Of a stretch of 64,000 nt of DNA, positions 6,446-14,283 are shown piece after piece. The position numbers and the translations under genes are program-made. Within the stretch, counting starts at the first letter, position 1; each line of letters starts with the position of its first letter. The notes under the pieces are model-generated. The model was given only the letters and a program-made list of their open reading frames with translations. It was not told the DNA's origin and did not search any database. Source of the stretch: an uncultured Bariatricus sp. (GTDB lineage: Bacteria > Bacillota > Clostridia > Lachnospirales > Lachnospiraceae); the NCBI GenBank assembly GCA_934320645.1, contig CAKRFP010000001.1:1-64000 (forward strand), given 5' to 3'.

Positions 6446-8622
6446 GAAATATATGGACCATCTTCACAAGAGATCTCCGGAAAATAAGAAACAATGTCAT
6501 TGCTCTGATTGTTGTTCTCGGTGTCACAGTCGTTCCCTGCCTTTACGCATGGTTTAACATTGCTGCAAGCTGGGATCCATACGGCAACACCGGGAATCTG
6601 AAAGTTGCTGTAGCAAGCGTTGATGAAGGTTATACAGGCAATCTGATCCCTCTGCAGCTGAACCTTGGTGATCAGGTACTGTCTGCTCTTCGTGAAAACA
6701 CACAACTTGACTGGGTATTCACTACCAAGAGCAAAGCGATGAAGGGTGTCAAATCCGGAGAATATTACGCAGCAATCGTCATTCCGGAAGACTTCAGCAC
6801 CAACCTGATGAGTGTATTTTCCAGTGACATTAAGAAGCCAGAGATCACCTATTACTCGAATGCAAAAGAAAATGCCATTGCCCCAAAGGTAACGGATAAA
6901 GGTGCAACTGCAGTTCAGACACAGGTCAATGAAGTGTTTATCGAGACTATTTCCGATACGGTGCTGACTGCCCTGCAGACTGTCGCAAACACTACAGATT
7001 CTGAAAATTCAGAAGATATGGCAGCTACTCTGATCGCAAACCTTGAGAAAATCGGTTCTGATCTGTCTGCCTCCTCCGATACCCTGAAGTCCTTTTCACA
7101 GATGACCGGATCTGCTCAGCAACTGTTAAATACAACTGCAGATTTTCTGAAAACAACCAAAGAGCAGTCTTCAGCAAATGCAGATTCTCTCGCTGATACA
7201 CAGGAATCTTTTTCCGGGATTCAGGAAACTGTAGACGGTGCGACAAGCGGCATTAACGCTGCGCTAAGTTCTACTAAGAACTTCTACACTCAAATGTCCC
7301 AGACCATTGATGATGCCATGCAGTCTCAGTCCCAGGATGTTGGAGCCGTAGCAGATACCTTGTCACTCCTCGGAGACCGCGTTGATGCGATCATTGAATC
7401 TTACCAGGAAATCCGTGACAGCATTGCAGAGATCGAGGACGCACATCCTGAGCTTTCCAGAGTTACGGCACCGATTCTCGCCAAGCTGGATGATTCCATT
7501 GCCGTTCAGAGCGAACTCAGAGATAAGCTGAATCACACTGCCGATTCTCTTCGTGATACTGCAAGCGATGTAATTACTTCTAAAAAAGAACTGGATGATC
7601 TGATTGATTCCAGCATTTCCGGAATCATCAATGTCAAATCTGATTATGAAGCTAATGTATCCGCCACTTTAGATCAGCTGTTTGATTCTCTTGGCGCAAC
7701 AAAAGATGATCTGTCGGGACTTATGACTCAGCTGAACGATGGTGCCGATGGGATCTATTCACTTGCTTCATCAGCCGGATCCGATCTTTCACAGATCCAG
7801 AAAGCTCTGGAAACTTCTTCCGAGCTTTTAAAAACGGCTGCCACAAAAATTACCGATACCACTTCCAGGCTTGGACAAATGCAGGCAACCGGTGACTTCT
7901 CCGAACTGGAAGAACTGATTTCCGGTGATAAGGACAGTATCAGTTCCTTCCTCGCTGCACCTGTTGAACTTAAGACAAATGAAGTGTACCCGATTGAAAA
8001 TTACGGTTCCTCCATGGCTCCGTTCTATTCCACACTTTCTATCTGGATTGGCGGAATCGTCCTGGTTGCCATGCTTAAAGTTACCGTATCCGAGAACAGT
8101 ACCGTTGGTCTGAAGCGCCTGAAACTTCATCAGATCTACCTTGGAAGATACCTGATTTTCCTGATCCTGGGACTTTTACAGAGTACCCTGATCTGTCTTG
8201 GTGATCTGTTCTACCTCGGCATCCAGTGCAAGCACCCGTTCCTCTTCCTTTTCGCCGGATGGATCTCCAGCATCGTGTATGTCAATATCATTTACACGTT
8301 GACCGTATCCTTCGGAGATATCGGAAAAGCAGTCAGTGTCGTACTTCTGGTTATGCAGGTAGCCGGAACCGGCGGAACCTTCCCAATCGAAGTTGCACCG
8401 GGATTCTTCAAAGCCGTATATCCGCTGCTTCCGTTTACCCACAGTATGGCAGCCCTGCGCGAGGCAGTCGGCGGTCTTTACGGTATAGATTACTGGATCG
8501 ATCTTGGAAAACTTTGCATCTTCCTTGTCGTGTCCCTGATCATGGGACTGGTGCTCAGGAAGCCGATCATTAAAGTGAATGAGGCTTTCTCTGAGAAGCT
8601 GGAAGAGACGAAGATTATGTAA
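6442..8622 (+). CDS. YhgE/Pip domain membrane protein (second of a pair)
   Basis: A 726-residue paralogue of the preceding protein, in the same order: N-terminal helix and CLYAWFNIAASWDPYGN signature, conserved GEYYAAIVIPEDFS in the first extracellular domain, a long Ser/Ala/Asp-rich helical stalk (about 180-500), then the C-terminal membrane block starting near NYGSSMAPFYSTLSIW with GGTFPIEVAPGFF near the end. It stops soon after the last membrane helix. GGAGG lies just upstream, inside the end of the first gene, so the two are translationally coupled and probably form a heteromeric membrane complex. A strong terminator follows. Confidence 0.88.
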   Translation: MRNIWTIFTRDLRKIRNNVIALIVVLGVTVVPCLYAWFNIAASWDPYGNTGNLKVAVASVDEGYTGNLIPLQLNLGDQVLSALRENTQLDWVFTTKSKAMKGVKSGEYYAAIVIPEDFSTNLMSVFSSDIKKPEITYYSNAKENAIAPKVTDKGATAVQTQVNEVFIETISDTVLTALQTVANTTDSENSEDMAATLIANLEKIGSDLSASSDTLKSFSQMTGSAQQLLNTTADFLKTTKEQSSANADSLADTQESFSGIQETVDGATSGINAALSSTKNFYTQMSQTIDDAMQSQSQDVGAVADTLSLLGDRVDAIIESYQEIRDSIAEIEDAHPELSRVTAPILAKLDDSIAVQSELRDKLNHTADSLRDTASDVITSKKELDDLIDSSISGIINVKSDYEANVSATLDQLFDSLGATKDDLSGLMTQLNDGADGIYSLASSAGSDLSQIQKALETSSELLKTAATKITDTTSRLGQMQATGDFSELEELISGDKDSISSFLAAPVELKTNEVYPIENYGSSMAPFYSTLSIWIGGIVLVAMLKVTVSENSTVGLKRLKLHQIYLGRYLIFLILGLLQSTLICLGDLFYLGIQCKHPFLFLFAGWISSIVYVNIIYTLTVSFGDIGKAVSVVLLVMQVAGTGGTFPIEVAPGFFKAVYPLLPFTHSMAALREAVGGLYGIDYWIDLGKLCIFLVVSLIMGLVLRKPIIKVNEAFSEKLEETKIM

Positions 8623-8640
8623 AATTAACGGATGATAAAA

Positions 8641-8693
8641 AAACTCTCTTATAAGCCACAGGATACATTCTTGTCTGCTCATAAGAGAGTTTT
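8641..8693 (+). terminator. intrinsic terminator of the YhgE/Pip operon
   Basis: AAACTCTCTTAT (8641-8652) pairs perfectly with ATAAGAGAGTTT (8681-8692), followed by a T-rich run on the plus strand. A-rich sequence on the other side means it could act in both directions. Confidence 0.8.
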
Positions 8694-8705
8694 CTTTCCC
8701 TTGTA

Positions 8706-8743
8706 AAGAACCGGATAAAAATTTGCATTTCTACCCGGTTCTT
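8706..8743. repeat. inverted repeat between convergent genes
   Basis: AAGAACCGG (8706-8714) pairs with CCGGTTCTT (8735-8743) across a 20-base loop. It lies just beyond the end of the 37-residue minus-strand frame and may serve as a terminator for leftward transcription, though the minus-strand side lacks a long T run. Confidence 0.45.
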
Positions 8744-8748
8744 ACTCA

Positions 8749-8862
8749 TTATTTCAATAATTGCATCAGCTCTTCAAAAAAGTTTTTTGAGGTTTCTTCT
8801 GAAATCGTATAACCTGCCGTTATCTCTTTAATGATCTTTTTCAACCATTCATCCCATTTCAT
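8749..8862 (-). CDS. hypothetical 37-residue protein
   Basis: A short open frame encoding a 37-residue, largely helical, charged peptide beginning MKWDEWLKKIIKE and ending EELMQLLK. AGAAGGTGG lies three to four bases before the ATG and the stop is followed by an inverted repeat. It sits 29 bases downstream of the zinc-ribbon membrane protein gene and would be the last gene of that unit. I do not recognise a family. The Trp-containing amphipathic start could be a protein-interaction or membrane-surface helix. It may also be a remnant of a longer gene. Confidence 0.4.
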   Translation of the reverse strand: MKWDEWLKKIIKEITAGYTISEETSKNFFEELMQLLK

Positions 8863-8891
8863 AGTCCACCTTCTTTTCTGCCCAAAGACTT

Positions 8892-10424
8892 CTATTTTGT
8901 ATCGTCTACCGCATCTTCCACCAAAGAGTAATCGGCATTCTTGTCCACAATGTCATTATACAGATCATCCAGTGTCGGGTATCCATAATATTTCCATACC
9001 ATGCTGGAAATACCATCTGTCTTCGCATCGGTCTTAATCTTGAAGAAATTACCAGGTGTCCCATAGTCGGACAGATCAATATCTGTATTTCCTTCCCCAT
9101 CTGCCAGAATTGTTCCGTAATGTATATACCAGTAAACATCATTCACTTTGTCATAAGATCCATCATCATTACTGTACTGATCCCGTACTTTCGCATGATA
9201 AATAAGATATAACTCATTTCCATTGCCAACATTGGATTCCAACAGATAATCTCCCATATAAGTAAGACTCTCCAGGGATTCAGAATCTGTCCAGCTGCTT
9301 TCCACATGATCATTGTATTCCTGCTCTGCCTGGTCCTTCATTTTCTGCATGGTATCATCATCTATATCACCAGCTGATGTGACATAATACCACAGTCCTT
9401 TTACCGTATATTCTTTCTCCCATTTTTCCGGCAGTTTTCCCAGATTGGCCGCATAACTGTCTGCCATGGATTTGTCCAGATATACTTTGATCTTATCACC
9501 ATTTTCCAATGTGCCATTTTCTGCATCTGTCAGAAAATCCGCTGATGTAAGATCTGATCCTGTATAATCAAATGAAACAGCTCCATCCGGGTTTATTCCA
9601 CTGAATGATACTTCCAGGTCTTTAAACGCATCAAATTTCTTAACCTCTTCCAGTCCTTTTACTTTATATGTTTTATCTTTATATTTCAAGTTGCATTTTA
9701 CATATTTTTCATAATCTTTATTGACAGTCCATTTATATTCCGCTTTTTCTTTGTTTGAAAAATTGCCATTTGACTGCATTTCCACACTGACATAAGACTG
9801 CAGTACTTCTACCGGTGATACAGACTCTGCATTGTCGCCATACTGCTCTTTGAATTCTTTTGTAAACTTCAGTCTGGAATCATATTTTTTCTGGATCTTC
9901 TGCCAGTCGATCTGCGGATATACACTTCCGTATCCGTTATAGCCTGTCGTTTCAAAGGTGATATAGTTGTTCAGATCGATCGATCTTCTTGCGCGCGATA
10001 TCAGGAGCCCTGCTGCGATCACTACAACGACCACTGCACATGCCAGACCGATCAGGAGTTTCTTCAGTCCTCTCGATTTCTTATGTGTGAGTGATTTTGC
10101 CTCTGGTGCTTTTGCTTCTCTTACAGTTTCTTCTGCGTTTTTTCCCTGTCTGTTCACAGGTTCTGCATTTACAGGCTGCCCGTTTTCTGCCTCTGCTGTA
10201 CTTTTTGCGGTCTCTTCTGTTTTCTGTCCGGCAGCTTCCTCTTCGTTTGATCCGACTGCATTCTGGACAGCTTCCTCGTCTTTCGGTTCGGCAGCATTCT
10301 GGACAGTCTCTTCTTTCGATTCGGCTACGTCTCCGGCAGCTCCTTCCTGTTCTAATGGTTTTCCACATGTTGCGCAGAATCTTGAACCATCTGGATTCTC
10401 AGTCCCACAATTTTTGCACTTCAT
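8892..10424 (-). CDS. zinc-ribbon, single-pass membrane protein
   Basis: A 510-residue protein. Residues 3-21 form a zinc ribbon (CKNCG, then CATCG). Residues 30-115 are a low-complexity acidic linker with repeated Glu/Ala/Gln-rich units such as EEAVQNA. One membrane helix follows at about 122-143 (LIGLACAVVVVVIAAGLLIS), then a ~360-residue extracellular part starting with YITFETTGYNGYGSVYP. That layout matches the YvbJ-like zinc-ribbon membrane proteins common in Clostridia, whose function is unknown. It is encoded 100 bases after an ECF sigma factor that also begins with a zinc ribbon, so the two may act in one signalling path. AAAGGATG precedes the ATG. Confidence 0.75.
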   Translation of the reverse strand: MKCKNCGTENPDGSRFCATCGKPLEQEGAAGDVAESKEETVQNAAEPKDEEAVQNAVGSNEEEAAGQKTEETAKSTAEAENGQPVNAEPVNRQGKNAEETVREAKAPEAKSLTHKKSRGLKKLLIGLACAVVVVVIAAGLLISRARRSIDLNNYITFETTGYNGYGSVYPQIDWQKIQKKYDSRLKFTKEFKEQYGDNAESVSPVEVLQSYVSVEMQSNGNFSNKEKAEYKWTVNKDYEKYVKCNLKYKDKTYKVKGLEEVKKFDAFKDLEVSFSGINPDGAVSFDYTGSDLTSADFLTDAENGTLENGDKIKVYLDKSMADSYAANLGKLPEKWEKEYTVKGLWYYVTSAGDIDDDTMQKMKDQAEQEYNDHVESSWTDSESLESLTYMGDYLLESNVGNGNELYLIYHAKVRDQYSNDDGSYDKVNDVYWYIHYGTILADGEGNTDIDLSDYGTPGNFFKIKTDAKTDGISSMVWKYYGYPTLDDLYNDIVDKNADYSLVEDAVDDTK

Positions 10425-10523
10425 ATCTCTTTTACATCCTTTCTGTATTTTATATTTTTCTCGTTTATATTATTAAGACGACTCAAAATCCCGTTTGGTT
10501 TTAAAAATCAGAAAAATTTTTTT

Positions 10524-12056
10524 TTAATAATGATCGATCTGATTGATGATCTCATGATATGAAACGGCCGCAGCGCCAAGTGCTACCGGCTTTTTGTTTC
10601 CAAATAATTGCTTCAATTCCTTTTCATATTTCTCTTTGGTGACATCTTTTCCATCCCATTTATATTGAAAAACATAGTCTCCATTTTCATCATACTCCGG
10701 GTTCGTATTATCTTCCATTCCATATTCGCCATCACCAATCTGCACCCATTTTCCATCTTTGATTTCAAAAACATGGTCATAATAAACACCCATATTTCCA
10801 TCATTGTTATCCAGCACATTCTCACCTGGAAGATACACCATACCTAACCGGCCGATTTCTGCCTCCTGGATTCCATCCGGTGTATAGGTTGCAACGGTTG
10901 CACCATCCGCCATACAGGATCCAACCCGCACGATTTCAAGTACATCATCACCATTCATATCAAAGAGTTCAAACTTTGTGTCATCACTCCACTTCCCAAC
11001 CCAGTCTTTGTAGGCTGACTGCCATTCCTCTTTGGTACCTTTCTGCTCTTTTGCCTGATGGCTGTTATATCCTGCAACAACACCTCCTCCGATCACTGCT
11101 GCCCCTACAATTTCGGCAACTGCTTTGGTACCGATGATTTCCCCTGCTGCTTTTCCTGCCGCACTCTTTACAATCTTTCTCCCTGCTGCCTGCCCGTTCT
11201 TCACTGGACTGGTCCTCCTGATCTGACTTTTACCTGCACCGGTATTCCCACTGGCAGGTGCACTTCCATTTTTCACAATACCAGCCCCCTGTCTTGCCAG
11301 TTCTTTTCCAAATGAACCAGGCACTGATATTGTCTGCTCGCCCTCTCTGAGCATCCAGAGTATAAATGGAAGCGGAGCCACACTGTATAATTTCGTTCCT
11401 TTTCTTTCCAGTTCTTCTACGTCACTTCGAATCTTTTTCCGGGCATAATTCAGTCTGCTCTTTACTGTACCGGTTGAACAGCCAAGTGCCTCCGCAATCT
11501 CTGCAACCGACAGTTCTTCATAATAATACATCAGTACGCACAGTTTCTGATCCTCCGGCAGACTGTCCAGGATTTCTTTCATCAGCCGCTTTGTCTCTGC
11601 ATAATCCACAGAATCTTCCGGCGAAAAGGTCAGATCCTCATCCGCAATGGTATCCTCAAATTCCCGGTCATCCTCTTCTGTCGGTATGTCGGAAAACAGC
11701 TGCGGCTTCTTCTTTTTCAGCCAGTCTTTACATTTGTTTGCCACAATACAGTTGAACCAGCTTTTCAGCCGCTTTGGATCCTCAATCTGCTTCAGATTAC
11801 GGAACGCCGAAATATAGGCATCCTGCATCACATCCATTGCATCCTGTTCATTTTTCACCATCTGAAGCGCAATTGCAAATCCCTGCACATACGTCAGATT
11901 ATATATTTTCTCCAGAGCTCCCTCTTCACCGGCAATGGCTTTTTCTATCGTTTCTTTCAGCTCATTTTTTTCTTCATAATTAACATTCTTCGCTCCACAG
12001 TTCCCGCAGAACTTCTGGTCACTCCTGATTTTCTTTCCACATCTGGTGCAATACAT
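10524..12056 (-). CDS. zinc-ribbon ECF sigma factor with C-terminal sensor-like extension
   Basis: A 510-residue fusion. Residues 3-23: zinc ribbon (CTRCG, CGNCG). Residues about 55-115: sigma region 2 (VKNEQDAMDVMQDAYISAF, then LKSWFNCIVANKC). Residues about 163-212: sigma region 4 with helix-turn-helix LSVAEIAEALGCSTGTVKSRL. Then a Gly/Ser/Ala-rich linker, a weakly hydrophobic segment (312-331, AVAEIVGAAVIGGGVVAG), and a C-terminal domain with DMNGDDVLEI (366-375), resembling Asp/Asn-rich calcium-loop repeats found in extracellular sensor domains. A typical ECF factor is under 200 residues. No anti-sigma gene is adjacent. Of several open starts, the ATG at 12056 is chosen because GGAGG lies nine bases upstream. 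Whether 312-331 spans the membrane is uncertain because it contains a Glu. Confidence 0.8.
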   Translation of the reverse strand: MYCTRCGKKIRSDQKFCGNCGAKNVNYEEKNELKETIEKAIAGEEGALEKIYNLTYVQGFAIALQMVKNEQDAMDVMQDAYISAFRNLKQIEDPKRLKSWFNCIVANKCKDWLKKKKPQLFSDIPTEEDDREFEDTIADEDLTFSPEDSVDYAETKRLMKEILDSLPEDQKLCVLMYYYEELSVAEIAEALGCSTGTVKSRLNYARKKIRSDVEELERKGTKLYSVAPLPFILWMLREGEQTISVPGSFGKELARQGAGIVKNGSAPASGNTGAGKSQIRRTSPVKNGQAAGRKIVKSAAGKAAGEIIGTKAVAEIVGAAVIGGGVVAGYNSHQAKEQKGTKEEWQSAYKDWVGKWSDDTKFELFDMNGDDVLEIVRVGSCMADGATVATYTPDGIQEAEIGRLGMVYLPGENVLDNNDGNMGVYYDHVFEIKDGKWVQIGDGEYGMEDNTNPEYDENGDYVFQYKWDGKDVTKEKYEKELKQLFGNKKPVALGAAAVSYHEIINQIDHY

Positions 12057-12082
12057 ATTCCTCATCCTCCAGCACTTTGGAT

Positions 12083-12112
12083 GTATCGTAAGTTTCATAG
12101 GAAGTTCCTATG
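12083..12112 (-). promoter_or_regulatory. possible ECF-type autoregulatory promoter and palindrome
   Basis: Just upstream of the ECF sigma gene, CATAGGAA-G-TTCCTATG (12096-12112) is a perfect 17-base palindrome. Read on the minus strand it contains GGAAC (12104-12108), like ECF -35 elements, followed after 15 bases by CGATAC (12083-12088), resembling their CG-containing -10 elements. The spacer is one or two bases shorter than usual. Self-recognition is typical for ECF factors; here it is an inference. Confidence 0.38.
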
Positions 12113-12115
12113 GAA

Positions 12116-12153
12116 CAAAAAAGCTAGACAGAATCTCCCCCATCCAGCTTTTT
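12116..12153 (-). terminator. terminator after the double zinc-ribbon gene
   Basis: AAAAAGCT / AGCTTTTTT arms (12117-12125 and 12146-12153) with a T run on the minus strand. It separates the 12214-12702 gene from the ECF sigma unit. Confidence 0.6.
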
Positions 12154-12213
12154 GCATATACTCTTTTATTTTTCACACTCTGATCTGTGCTTTATCATTC
12201 GATGCTTTGCCTT

Positions 12214-12702
12214 CTAGTTTTCCTCAGTTGCCTTATCGTCTTCTACTTTTGTTCCACAGTTTGTACAGAACACAGCCCCTTCTTCCAGTGGCTTCCCACA
12301 GGATTTACATACCTTTACTTCTGCCTGTGTCTCCGGTTGTTCTGCCAGTGCTACCAGTGCCGCTCCACAGTAAATGCAGAATTTGCTTCCCGGATTCACT
12401 TTCTTTCCACACTGCGGACAGATCTCTTCTGTCGATAATTTTTCAATCATCTCTCTATTCGCTGCAATCTCATTCTGCAGGGACTTGATCTGTGCTGCAA
12501 GCTCCGGCATTTTTTCCGCGCATTCATCTCTGTAATTGGCATAATATGTACTGCCAATCTGGTAAATCACTTTTTCAATCTCTTTTTCTTTAGTCTTGTT
12601 CAAATTCGTCAGGCGGAAAATTTCTGTAGTATCTTTTGCTTTCTGTGATAAATCCTGACCTGTTTCCGTCAGACTGCTTTTTAAATTATCAAAAAATCCC
12701 AT
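12214..12702 (-). CDS. double zinc-ribbon protein with N-terminal helical region
   Basis: A 162-residue soluble protein. Residues 1-90 are helical and charged, with a coiled-coil-like segment (LNKTKEKEIEKVIYQIG and further on AAQIKSLQNEIAANREMIEKL). Two zinc ribbons follow: CPQCGKKVNPGSKFCIYCG near 95-113 and CKSCGKPLEEGAVFCTNCG near 132-150. Such proteins are widespread in Clostridia and mostly uncharacterised. It is the third zinc-ribbon protein in a row. It has its own promoter (12730-12757) and terminator, so it need not be cotranscribed with the sigma gene. AGAAGGAAGG precedes the ATG. Confidence 0.7.
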   Translation of the reverse strand: MGFFDNLKSSLTETGQDLSQKAKDTTEIFRLTNLNKTKEKEIEKVIYQIGSTYYANYRDECAEKMPELAAQIKSLQNEIAANREMIEKLSTEEICPQCGKKVNPGSKFCIYCGAALVALAEQPETQAEVKVCKSCGKPLEEGAVFCTNCGTKVEDDKATEEN

Positions 12703-12729
12703 TTTTTCATCCTTCCTTCTGTAATTTTT

Positions 12730-12757
12730 ATCTTATCACATTCTTTGCATTTATCAA
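12730..12757 (-). promoter_or_regulatory. sigma-A promoter of the double zinc-ribbon gene
   Basis: Minus strand: TTGATA (12752-12757), 16-base spacer, TAAGAT (12730-12735). It lies 28 bases before the start codon. Confidence 0.5.
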
Positions 12758-12879
12758 TAAAGAATTAGTATAAAAATGCATCTAATTTCATCCGCTCTCT
12801 TGTTTCCCCATTTCATCGAAACAATATTTTTCCAAACACACAATTACCAAATCTTGACTTAGCGCAACTTTCAAGATAT

Positions 12880-12925
12880 AAAAAATCAGGGAATAATGCA
12901 ATCTTTCAATCCCATCATTCCCTGA
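12880..12925 (-). terminator. terminator of the ABC importer operon
   Basis: TCAGGGAAT (minus strand, 12917-12925) pairs with ATTCCCTGA (12886-12894) and is followed by TTTTTTAT. It is 32 bases past the end of the substrate-binding protein gene. Confidence 0.75.
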
Positions 12926-12956
12926 CTTATTTCTTTTTAATGCTCTAATTCAATTC

Positions 12957-14153
12957 TTATAATCCAAATCCATCCATCTTAGCCGGATTTTCGTTACGTT
13001 CGATCGGAACTGTTGCTCCTTCTGGTTCAACCGGGTCAGCTACTGTATAGCCTTCTGGCATTTCTTCATCCGGGCAAACTTCTGACCATGCCATATCCAT
13101 AACATCATCTACAGACAGGTCTTTATTTGTGATAATTCCAAGACGGATATAATCTTCAGCAATTTCACGAAGTGCATTCTCTGTAAACTTATCAGATAAT
13201 CCAAAGTTCAGAGAATCCCAGAATACCTGCTGGTTTTCTTTTTCACCAGTCATCTTATCTGTGTCATACATTGCCTGAACAGCTTCTTCTGAATGCAGAC
13301 GATTGAACTGTCCTGCGCGTTTGATAGCCATTACAACATATTTTGCGTGAACCGGGTTTTCTTTGATGAAATCATTGTTCATAGCTGTTACACAGCAAGC
13401 TTCATCCTGAAATTCCGGGCTATATGTGATAGAGCAGATCATTCTCATATCATCTTTGTAGTTTGCAAGTACAAAGTAATCTGAGAAAATAGAAGCGTCT
13501 ACTTCTCCACTTTCTAATGCTGCAACTGTTGCTGCACTGTCAGCGATATCAGAGAATTCTACATCTTTTGTAGGATCTACACCGTACTCATCTAAAAGAC
13601 GATAACAGATATTCTGGTCAGAGTTACCGATTCCATCATGGATTGCGATTGTTTTTCCTTTCAGATCTTCTACAGATTTGATATCGCTGTCCTTTGGAAC
13701 ATAGATAGATTTGCAGCCTATGTGTGCTCCTGTAACGAAGCTCATGTTTACTCCGTTTGTTACCGGAACAAGCATTGTTGCGATATGGTCTGTTCCCCAC
13801 AGACACTGACCTGTACCAACTGTCTGTACTACAGATTCACCTTCCATATAGGTAGCATTGATACCATATTCTTCATAGTATCCCTGCACCTCTGCCATAT
13901 ATTTTGCAGATACACAAGCTCCACCATTAAACAGGTAGTTCAGTTCCTGTCCGAAAACAGGTTCTTTCTGCATTGCTTCCCAGTCTTCTTCTGAAACAGC
14001 ATCCGGTTTTTCTACCTTTGCAGTTTCTTCTTTCTTTGTTGTTTCTTCCTTTGATGAAGAATCATCACTTTTTCCGCCGCAAGCTGCTAATGACAGTGCC
14101 ATTACAGAAATCATTGCAGCCGCCATTACGCGTTTTGCTTTTCTCAATTTCAT
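12957..14153 (-). CDS. ABC importer substrate-binding lipoprotein (NMT1/SsuA type)
   Basis: A 398-residue periplasmic-binding-type lipoprotein. The signal peptide ends in a lipobox with Cys25 (SLAAC), followed by a Ser/Lys/Glu-rich linker. The core has the NMT1/THI5-like pattern: YLFNGGACVSAKYMAEVQGYYEEYGI near the start, GTGQCLWGTDH, VEDLKGKTIAIHDGIGNSDQ and later ADSAATVAALESGEVDASIFSDYFV. Proteins of this type bind sulfonates, nitrate, pyrimidine precursors of thiamine, or similar small molecules; the ligand here cannot be assigned. GGAG eight bases before the ATG at 14153 decides the start over an upstream one. It is last in an operon after permease and ATPase. Confidence 0.82.
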   Translation of the reverse strand: MKLRKAKRVMAAAMISVMALSLAACGGKSDDSSSKEETTKKEETAKVEKPDAVSEEDWEAMQKEPVFGQELNYLFNGGACVSAKYMAEVQGYYEEYGINATYMEGESVVQTVGTGQCLWGTDHIATMLVPVTNGVNMSFVTGAHIGCKSIYVPKDSDIKSVEDLKGKTIAIHDGIGNSDQNICYRLLDEYGVDPTKDVEFSDIADSAATVAALESGEVDASIFSDYFVLANYKDDMRMICSITYSPEFQDEACCVTAMNNDFIKENPVHAKYVVMAIKRAGQFNRLHSEEAVQAMYDTDKMTGEKENQQVFWDSLNFGLSDKFTENALREIAEDYIRLGIITNKDLSVDDVMDMAWSEVCPDEEMPEGYTVADPVEPEGATVPIERNENPAKMDGFGL

Positions 14154-14283
14154 TTTCTTTTCTCCTCTTTTTTGTATATTTTCCAATCATCAGCGACATA
14201 CCACTCCCGACTGACAATGCTGGAACTAATTCATTCTGCGGTCTAAAGCTCCCGCTGGCATGCAACCGGTCTGAACTCTGGCG

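Noticed and set aside
9967..10476. A 169-codon plus-strand frame opposite the zinc-ribbon linker
   Set aside because: It comes from the repeated GAA/GCA codons of the acidic linker read backwards, giving Ser/Phe/Ala repeats.
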